DNA of 64,000 nt, taken from the NCBI RefSeq assembly GCF_900113015.1, contig NZ_FONV01000009.1, forward strand, positions 62,001 to 126,000. Reading direction: 5' to 3'. A program made the translations under genes and the position numbers. Below the pieces are notes generated by a model that saw only the letters and a program-made list of their open reading frames with translations, had not been told where the DNA came from and did not search any database. Positions 58,308-64,000 of this stretch are shown one piece after another (positions within the stretch are counted from its first letter, which is position 1; each line of letters starts with the position of its first letter). This DNA comes from Actinoplanes philippinensis (GTDB lineage Bacteria; Actinomycetota; Actinomycetes; Mycobacteriales; Micromonosporaceae).

Positions 58308-59767
58308 ACGGGCCGCTCACCTCCGGTATCGCGACTCTCTGTCACGAGATCGTCACCCGGGTTTCCTCCGATGCTGGTCAACAGGTCCAGCAGATTAGCA
58401 ACCGCCTTCACGATCCGTTACGTGTGGCGATCGCGGGCCGCCTTAAAGCCGGAAAGTCGACACTAGTCAACGCACTGATCGGGCGGCGGGTCGCCCCCAC
58501 CGCGGCCGGTGAGTGCACGCGCGTGGTCACCCGATTCCGTTACGGGCCCGCCGACCGCATCGACGTGGTCACCCGCGACGGTGACCGGCACAGCCTGCCG
58601 CTGGACGAGGACGGCATGGTCCCCGACCGGCTCGGCGTGCCCGCGTCGCGCATCGCCCACGTCGACGTCGCCCTCACCAGCGACCGGCTGCGGGACCTGA
58701 CCGTCGTGGACACCCCGGGCCTGGCGTCGACCGACACCGCCGGCAGCGCCCGCGCCGAGGCGGCCGTCGGCATCGACGACGACTCGGCCGGGGAGATCGC
58801 CGCCGCCGAAGCCGTCGTGTACGTGTTCACCCAGGCGGTCCGCGCCGACGACGTGCGCGCGCTGCAGGCCTTCCACAACGCGTCGGCGCGGCTGGCGACC
58901 AGCCCGATCAACGCGATCGGCGTGCTGGGCCGCATCGACACCCTCGCCGGCGGGGCCGCCGATCCGTGGCCGGTCGCCGGTCCGCTGGCCCGCCAGCAGG
59001 CGCAGCTGCTGGCCCGTACGGTCGGCGACGTCGTGCCGGTGGCCGGGCTGCTGGCCGAGACCGCCGAGGCCGGCCGGCTGACCGGCGCCGACCGTGACGC
59101 GCTCGCCAAGCTGGCCGCCCTGCCCGCGGCCGACCTGGCGCTGCTGCTGATGTCGGCCGACCTGTTCCGCGGCCGGCCCGCCCCGATCAGCGCCGGCCAG
59201 CGTGAACGGCTGCTGACCCGCCTCGACCTGTACGGCATCGGGTTCGCCTGCGCGCAGCTGGCCGCCGAGCCGCGGCTGGGCACCGGCGAGCTGGTGCGCC
59301 GGCTGGCCGCCGCGTCCGGGCTGGCCCGGCTGACCGCCACCGTCGACCAGACGTTCCGCTGGCGCTCCGACGCGATCAAGGCCGGGTGGGCGCTGACCCG
59401 GCTGGAACGGCTGGCCTCCCTCGACCAGCGCAACCGCGACACCATCCGCGACGCCGTCGAGCAGGCGCTGCGTGATCCGGCCTACCATCGGCTGCGGCTG
59501 CTCGACGCCGCCCAGCGGGCCGCGACCGGCGCGGTGCCGTTGCCCGCCGACCGGGAGCAGGAGCTGATCCGCCTGGCCACCTCGTCCGACCCCCGTTTCG
59601 TCCTGGACCTGCCGGAGGCCACCGGCCCCGAGCTGGCCACCGCGGCGATCGCCGCGGCCGGCCGGTGGCGGGCCTACGCCGTCGACGGCGCCGGCCCGGC
59701 ACAGGCCCGGATCGCGCACGTCGTCCACCGCGGATTCCAGCTGCTGGCCCAGGAGGCGCGCCGGTGA
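58304..59767 (+). CDS. Dynamin-like GTPase, first subunit
   Basis: A 487-residue protein. The GTPase domain has G1 GRLKAGKST (45-53), a G2 Thr72, G3 DTPG (136-139) and a variant G4 region VLGRIDTL. The rest is helical, with no clear transmembrane hairpin. This matches the bacterial dynamin family; such proteins work in pairs, as in Mycobacterium IniA/IniC and Streptomyces DynA/DynB, in membrane repair or septation. The start is GTG 58304, coupled to the upstream micro-ORF. Confidence 0.87.
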   Translation: MNGPLTSGIATLCHEIVTRVSSDAGQQVQQISNRLHDPLRVAIAGRLKAGKSTLVNALIGRRVAPTAAGECTRVVTRFRYGPADRIDVVTRDGDRHSLPLDEDGMVPDRLGVPASRIAHVDVALTSDRLRDLTVVDTPGLASTDTAGSARAEAAVGIDDDSAGEIAAAEAVVYVFTQAVRADDVRALQAFHNASARLATSPINAIGVLGRIDTLAGGAADPWPVAGPLARQQAQLLARTVGDVVPVAGLLAETAEAGRLTGADRDALAKLAALPAADLALLLMSADLFRGRPAPISAGQRERLLTRLDLYGIGFACAQLAAEPRLGTGELVRRLAAASGLARLTATVDQTFRWRSDAIKAGWALTRLERLASLDQRNRDTIRDAVEQALRDPAYHRLRLLDAAQRAATGAVPLPADREQELIRLATSSDPRFVLDLPEATGPELATAAIAAAGRWRAYAVDGAGPAQARIAHVVHRGFQLLAQEARR

Positions 59768-59832
59768 ACGACCACGACCGGCCTGCGGGCCCGCCGGCAG
59801 GCGACCTGACCGTCACGGGGGTGCGCCGGTGA
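59764..59832 (+). CDS. 22-residue micro-ORF between the two dynamin genes
   Basis: GTG 59764 overlaps the first dynamin stop (GTGA), and its own TGA (59830-59832) overlaps the second dynamin GTG (59829). The peptide is Pro/Gly/Asp-rich with an acidic N-terminus (NDHDRPAGPP). Both flanking overlaps are of the same GTGA type as at the first micro-ORF. Confidence 0.5.
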   Translation: MNDHDRPAGPPAGDLTVTGVRR

Positions 59833-61610
59833 AAGACCTGACCACCGTGCTGGACACCGCCGTGCGCGACACGATCGCCTATCTGCGCACCGCCGACCCG
59901 GACGCGGCCGCCGACCTGGTCCAGCTGCGCCGCGCGCACCTGACCCGGCCCGGCGTGGTCGTCGTCGGCGAAACCAAACGCGGCAAGAGCTCCCTGGTCA
60001 ACGCGCTGCTCGGGGTGCCCGGCCTGTCCCCGGTCGACGCCGCCGTCACCACCGCGGCATACCTGAGCTTCGTGCCCGGCGACACCTTCACCGCCCGGGC
60101 ATGGCTGCCCGGCGGCGAGGAGATCGACATCGACGACCTGTCCGCGTGGGCCCGCGGCCACCAGCGCACCCGCAAGATCGAGGTCACCCACCCGGCGCCG
60201 CTGCTGCAGTACCTGACCCTGCTGGACACCCCGGGCGCCGGCGGCCTCGACCCGGTGCACGCCACGATCGCCCTGGACGCGGTACGCCGCGCCACCGCCC
60301 TGCTGTTCGTCGCCGACGCCTCCGCCCCGCTGTCGCAGCCGGAGCTGGACTTCCTGGCCGCCGCGACCGAACGCGTCGACGCCGTCGTCTTCGCCCTCAC
60401 CAAGATCGACGCGTATCCGCAGTGGCGCACCATCGCCGAGGACAACCGGTCACTGCTGCAGGCCCACGCCCCCCGGTTCGCCGCCGCACCCTGGTTCCCG
60501 GTGTCCGCCCGGCTGGCCGAGGCCGCACTGACCGCCGACCCCGCCACCCGCGACACCCTGGCCGGCGAGTCGAAGGTGCCCGCCCTGCAGCACGCCCTGG
60601 TCGAGCTGGCCGGCCGCGGCCACCAGCTGTGCCTGGCCAACGTGCTGCGCGCCGCCCACCGCGACCTGACCCGGCTGCGCGACGTCGCCGAGGAACGCGT
60701 CGCGGCGGCCGCCGCCGGCGCCACCGCACAGGCCGCCACCCGCGCCGAACGCTCCGCGCTGGCCGCCCGCAAACGCACCGAGTCGAGGCAGTGGACCCTG
60801 AAACTCAACGCCGAGATCCAGCACGCCCGGGTCGCGGTCGTCGGCCGGCTGCGGACCCGGCTCACCGAGGTCCAGCACGACTACGCCCAGCGCATCGACG
60901 AGGCGAAGGGCGAGACGCTGACCGCGCTGCCCGACGACCTCGACACCCAGCTGCAGGCCGTCGCGGCGGAGCTGTCGGCCACCCTGGAGGACACCTACCG
61001 CGACGTGGCCGAGAAGGTCCTCGCCGACACGTTCGACCCGGCCCGCGTCAGCGCCACCCTGCGCCACACCATGTCGGCCGGGCCGCCCCGCGACGGCTCC
61101 GGCGACAACATGCTCATCGCCCTGTCCGCCGGCGGGATCGCCCTGGTCGCCGGCCGCGGCGCGATGCTCGGCGTGTCCGCGCTCGGCATCGCCGGCGCCG
61201 GGCTGCTGATGCCGTTCGCCGGCCTCGGCCTCGGCCTGGCCGCCGGCGGCTACGTCATCTACCGCCGCCGCGTGCACACCGACCGCCGGCACGCCCACAC
61301 CTGGCTGCGCGATGTGCTCGCCGAGGCGCGTGCCGCGCTGACCGACGAGATCAGCGGCCGGTTCACCGACCTGCAGTACGCGCTGTCGGTCGCCCTCGAC
61401 GACGCCATCGAACGCCGGCTGCGTGAACTCGACGCGCTGATCGCCGAGATCGACGCGGCCGCCGCCGAGGACGCCGCCGGACGCGCCCGCCGCCGCACGG
61501 CCGCCACCACCGACCGTGACACCGCGGCGGCCCGCCTGCGGGCCGCCGACGAAGCCCTGCTACGGGCCCGTTCCCTCACCCCCACACCCACCGACGAAGG
61601 ACAGGCCTGA
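59829..61610 (+). CDS. Dynamin-like GTPase with membrane-hairpin, second subunit
   Basis: A 593-residue protein. G1 is GETKRGKSS (47-55), G2 Thr near 74-75, G3 DTPG (133-136), G4 ALTKID. A hydrophobic hairpin near residues 430-475 (LIALSAGGIALVAG and AGLLMPFAGLGLGLAAGGYVIY) would insert into the membrane as the paddle does in bacterial dynamins. Long helical stretches flank it. It is the membrane-inserting partner of the first GTPase. The downstream acidic protein starts one base after its stop. Confidence 0.9.
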   Translation: MKDLTTVLDTAVRDTIAYLRTADPDAAADLVQLRRAHLTRPGVVVVGETKRGKSSLVNALLGVPGLSPVDAAVTTAAYLSFVPGDTFTARAWLPGGEEIDIDDLSAWARGHQRTRKIEVTHPAPLLQYLTLLDTPGAGGLDPVHATIALDAVRRATALLFVADASAPLSQPELDFLAAATERVDAVVFALTKIDAYPQWRTIAEDNRSLLQAHAPRFAAAPWFPVSARLAEAALTADPATRDTLAGESKVPALQHALVELAGRGHQLCLANVLRAAHRDLTRLRDVAEERVAAAAAGATAQAATRAERSALAARKRTESRQWTLKLNAEIQHARVAVVGRLRTRLTEVQHDYAQRIDEAKGETLTALPDDLDTQLQAVAAELSATLEDTYRDVAEKVLADTFDPARVSATLRHTMSAGPPRDGSGDNMLIALSAGGIALVAGRGAMLGVSALGIAGAGLLMPFAGLGLGLAAGGYVIYRRRVHTDRRHAHTWLRDVLAEARAALTDEISGRFTDLQYALSVALDDAIERRLRELDALIAEIDAAAAEDAAGRARRRTAATTDRDTAAARLRAADEALLRARSLTPTPTDEGQA

Positions 61611-61611
61611 G

Positions 61612-62064
61612 ATGACCGACCACTGGGACCACGACGACGACGCGTTCGGCTTCGACCTGCCCGACGACCACACGCCGCTGCACGAACCCCTCGACCCGGC
61701 CGGCCACCACGACGACCACGACACGTGGGACCTGCCCGACGCCGACGACCTCCCCCACGCCCCGGACCTGCCGGACCTGCACGAGGAGGTCGCCGCCGTC
61801 GCCGACGACACGGTCTTCCCGCCCGCGCTGGAGGTCGACCTGCCCGAACCCATCGACGGTTTCCCGTGGACCGACCCGGCCACCCTGGGCGCCGCCGACC
61901 CCACCGGCTTCCTGCCCCCGGTCGAGAACGTCACCCCGCAGGAGCTCGCCGCGTACGCCGGCATCGAGATCCCCGACGGCGCCGACCCGTGGGCGGTGCT
62001 CGCCGCCTCCGACGACCCCGCCACCGCCGCCCTGGCGAAGTGGTGGACGACGGGTGAACAGTGA
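61612..62064 (+). CDS. Acidic His/Asp-rich protein, co-transcribed with the dynamins
   Basis: A 150-residue protein. The first 70 residues are rich in Asp, His and Pro (DHWDHDDDAFGFDLPDDHTP). The C-terminal part (GFPWTDPATLGAADPTGFLPP ... PQELAAYAGIEIPDGADPWAVLAASDDPATAALAKWW) is a compact repeat-like region with aromatic tail. No known domain. It is one base from the second dynamin gene and probably works with it. Confidence 0.75.
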   Translation: MTDHWDHDDDAFGFDLPDDHTPLHEPLDPAGHHDDHDTWDLPDADDLPHAPDLPDLHEEVAAVADDTVFPPALEVDLPEPIDGFPWTDPATLGAADPTGFLPPVENVTPQELAAYAGIEIPDGADPWAVLAASDDPATAALAKWWTTGEQ

Positions 62065-62137
62065 TCCACATCTCCCGCCGGGAGCGTACTGATGGCATCA
62101 TGACCGCGCACCGACCACATTCGTAGGAGCGCACCCG

Positions 62138-63514
62138 ATGGCCGTCGACGGCAACACCACCACTCTCGCGAGCAAGCGGGAACGCACCGGCTGGTACTTC
62201 TACGACTGGGCGAACTCGGCGTTCTCCACCACGGTCATCACCGTCTTCCTCGGCCCGTTCCTGACCAGCGTCACCGAACGCGCCGCCGGCTGCGCCATCG
62301 ACGCCGACACCTGCGACGGCACGGTCCACCCGCTGGGCATCCCGGTCGCGGCGGGGTCCTACTACGCGTACCTCGTCAGCCTGTCGGTGTTGCTGACCGT
62401 CTTCGTGCTGCCGGTGATGGGCGCGATCGCCGACCGTGCCCCACGCAAGAAACCGCTGCTGGCCGGGGCCGCGTTCACCGGCGCCGCCGCCACCGTGGCG
62501 ATGGCCTTCGTCACCGGCGACCGCTACCTGCTCGGCGGGCTGCTGTTCATCGTCGCGAACATCTCCTTCGGCGCGGCGATCGTCGTCTACAACTCGTTCC
62601 TGCCGCAGCTGGCCGGCCCCGACGACCGCGACCGGATCTCCAGCCGCGGGTGGGCCATCGGGTACCTCGGCGGCGGTGTCCTGCTGCTGCTCAACCTGGT
62701 CGCCGTGATGAGCCTGTCGCAGGAGGGCAACCCGCAACGCACCCTGGACCTGGCCCGCTGGTCGATCGTGTCGGCCGGCGTGTGGTGGGCGGCGTTCACC
62801 GTCGTGCCGCTGCTGTGGCTGCGCGAGCACCCCACCGTCGCCTCGGACACCGGCGCCGGCGGCAACGTGCTCACCGACGGGTTCAAACAGCTCGGCCGCA
62901 CCATCAAGGGCATGCGCGCCTACCCGCTGACCCTGGCGTTCCTGGGCGCCTACCTGATCTACAACGACGGCATCCAGACCGTCATCGCCCTGGCCAGCCA
63001 GTTCGGCACCGAGGAACTCAAACTCGAGCAGTCGGCGCTGATCCTGACCATCCTCATCGTGCAGTTCCTGGCCTTCGGCGGCGCCCTCGCCCTCGGCGCG
63101 CTGGCCACCGTCATCGGCGCCCGCAAGACGATCCTGATCGCCCTGGCCCTGTGGCTGGGCGTGGTGACGGCCGCCTACTTCCTGCCCGAGGGCGAACCCG
63201 TCCCGTTCATGCTGCTCGGCGCCGGCATCGGCATCGTCATGGGCGGCAGCCAGGCCCTGTCGCGAAGCCTGTTCTCCCAGCTCATCCCGGCCGGCAAAGA
63301 AGGCGAGTACTACGGCTTCTACGAGATCAGCGACAAGGGCACCAGCTGGCTCGGCCCGCTGTTCTTCGGCCTGATCTTCCAGCTCACCAGCAGTTACCGC
63401 GCCGGCATCGTGTCGCTGGTCGTGTTCTTCCTCGCCGGTGGGGTGCTGCTGGCGTTGGTGCCGGTCCGGCGCGCCATCCTCGCCGTCGGCAACACCCCGC
63501 CCAAGCTGATCTGA
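62138..63514 (+). CDS. UMF1-family MFS transporter
   Basis: A 458-residue membrane protein with 12 predicted helices and UMF1/Atg22-like landmarks: ERTGWYFYDWANSAFSTTV, PVMGAIADRAPRKKP, ISSRGWAIGYLGGGVLLLLNL, DGIQTVIALASQFGTEEL, GGSQALSRSLFSQLIPAGKEGEYYGFY, broken here (GGSQALSRSLFSQLI, then GEYYGFYEISDKGTSWLGPL). The substrate is unknown. ATG 62138 has an AGGAGCGCA ribosome site. Its stop overlaps the GntR gene start by one base. Confidence 0.93.
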   Translation: MAVDGNTTTLASKRERTGWYFYDWANSAFSTTVITVFLGPFLTSVTERAAGCAIDADTCDGTVHPLGIPVAAGSYYAYLVSLSVLLTVFVLPVMGAIADRAPRKKPLLAGAAFTGAAATVAMAFVTGDRYLLGGLLFIVANISFGAAIVVYNSFLPQLAGPDDRDRISSRGWAIGYLGGGVLLLLNLVAVMSLSQEGNPQRTLDLARWSIVSAGVWWAAFTVVPLLWLREHPTVASDTGAGGNVLTDGFKQLGRTIKGMRAYPLTLAFLGAYLIYNDGIQTVIALASQFGTEELKLEQSALILTILIVQFLAFGGALALGALATVIGARKTILIALALWLGVVTAAYFLPEGEPVPFMLLGAGIGIVMGGSQALSRSLFSQLIPAGKEGEYYGFYEISDKGTSWLGPLFFGLIFQLTSSYRAGIVSLVVFFLAGGVLLALVPVRRAILAVGNTPPKLI

Positions 63515-63873
63515 TGGACATCACCATCGACCCGGCGTCGGCGACCCCACCGTACGAGCAGGTCCGCCTCCGCATCGCCGCCCTCGCCGCCGACGGTGAC
63601 CTGGCCGCCGGCACCCGGCTGCCCCCGGTCCGCCAGCTCGCCGGCGACCTGGGCCTGGCCGTCAACACGGTGGCCCGCGCCTACCGCGAACTCGAACAGG
63701 CCGGCCTCGTCCAGACCCGCGGCCGGCACGGCACGGTGATCACCGCGAAGGCCACCAACACCTCCGGCCAGGCCGCCCGCGCCGCCCACGCCTACGCCGA
63801 ACGCATCCGGGCGCTGGGCATCCCGCCGGAGACAGCGTTGGCGCTGGTCAAGGCCGCCTTGGAAGATCAATGA
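63514..63873 (+). CDS. GntR-family regulator (YtrA-like, short)
   Basis: A 119-residue protein. A winged HTH opens it (TPPYEQVRLRIAALAADGDLAAGTRLPPVRQLAGDLGL, shown in part, with VNTVARAYRELEQAGLV) and a short helical tail follows (AAHAYAERIRALG). It is coupled to the UMF1 transporter by a one-base overlap and its stop overlaps a further start (ATGA) at 63870, so the operon continues to the edge. Confidence 0.9.
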   Translation: MDITIDPASATPPYEQVRLRIAALAADGDLAAGTRLPPVRQLAGDLGLAVNTVARAYRELEQAGLVQTRGRHGTVITAKATNTSGQAARAAHAYAERIRALGIPPETALALVKAALEDQ

Positions 63874-64000
63874 CCGGTTTCGGTACGCCGTCGGCCGCCC
63901 CACGCCGCACCACCCCTCCCGCCGTCGTCGACCGCGAGGCGGCCGGCCGCTCCCGCCCGCCGGCGCGCCTTTCGGGCGAAATCCCGGCGCACCACCCCAC
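63870..64000 (+). CDS. Possible partial gene running off the window
   Basis: ATG 63870 overlaps the GntR stop (ATGA) and the frame stays open to the window end (MTGFGTPSAAPRRTTPP...). The 43 visible residues are Pro/Arg-rich and unlike any known start. It could be a real downstream gene or chance. Confidence 0.3.
   Translation, partial: MTGFGTPSAAPRRTTPPAVVDREAAGRSRPPARLSGEIPAHHP

Overview
The window is high-GC actinobacterial DNA, most likely from the Micromonosporaceae and probably Actinoplanes or a close relative. The main clues are a FliA/WhiG-type sigma factor gene whose leader carries a direct repeat resembling the TcrA box described in Actinoplanes missouriensis, many GTG starts with 1- or 4-base gene overlaps, leaderless promoters of the TAnnnT-N6/7-ATG type, and several large secreted actinobacterial proteins. 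No rRNA, tRNA, CRISPR array, insertion sequence or biosynthetic gene cluster was seen.

Layout. 0-5.3 kb: end of a phosphotransferase-like gene, an aldo/keto reductase under a MerR-type operator, and a very large secreted ALF-repeat protein with a small membrane-anchored partner. 5.3-6.7 kb: an AT-richer accessory patch with an endonuclease VII-type HNH nuclease, a decayed repeat-protein gene and a 26-bp-arm hairpin. 6.7-19.6 kb: secreted hydrolase, sensor kinase/response regulator pair, VOC protein, TolB-like secreted protein, two NUDIX hydrolases, S8 protease with IPT domains, P-loop kinase behind a possible leader peptide, DUF808 protein, alpha/beta hydrolase, and a VapBC-like pair with a degenerate PIN protein. 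19.7-23.5 kb: a trypsin-fold pseudoprotease with FG-GAP repeats, and a questin-oxidase-like gene divergent from an unknown gene across a SoxR/MerR-type operator. 23.6-30.4 kb: the SpoIIM / RDD / DUF58 / MoxR / DUF4350 / DUF4129 membrane cluster. 30.5-38.4 kb: LLM oxidoreductase, GntR-ABC operon, an HTH-ClpN protein with twin palindromic operators at its promoter, the FliA-type sigma gene, and ohrR-ohr with its operator. 38.4-41.3 kb: methyltransferase, AAC(3)-like acetyltransferase, a tiny acidic lipoprotein, and a tyrosine recombinase.

41.3-42.2 kb is a gene-poor stretch holding a strong candidate for the chromosomal dif site (41666-41693, minus strand). A second dif-like core (41290-41317) overlaps the start codon of the neighbouring tyrosine recombinase. 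If right, the window covers the replication terminus.

42.2-54.98 kb: secreted SMP-30-like protein and FN3-sugar dehydrogenase, phosphoesterases, a VOC protein, a guanidinium exporter under a guanidine-III riboswitch, an acyltransferase, two genes inactivated by internal deletions, and a second pseudoprotease with three fascin-like repeats. 55.1-64 kb: two translationally coupled LuxR-type genes, divergent from an operon of two dynamin-like GTPases in which each GTPase gene is preceded by a 21-22 codon micro-ORF overlapping it by GTGA, followed by an acidic protein, a UMF1-type MFS transporter and a GntR regulator. The most interesting leads are the dif/recombinase arrangement, the dynamin operon with its micro-ORFs, the HTH-ClpN gene with its operators, and the family of catalytically dead trypsin-like proteins.
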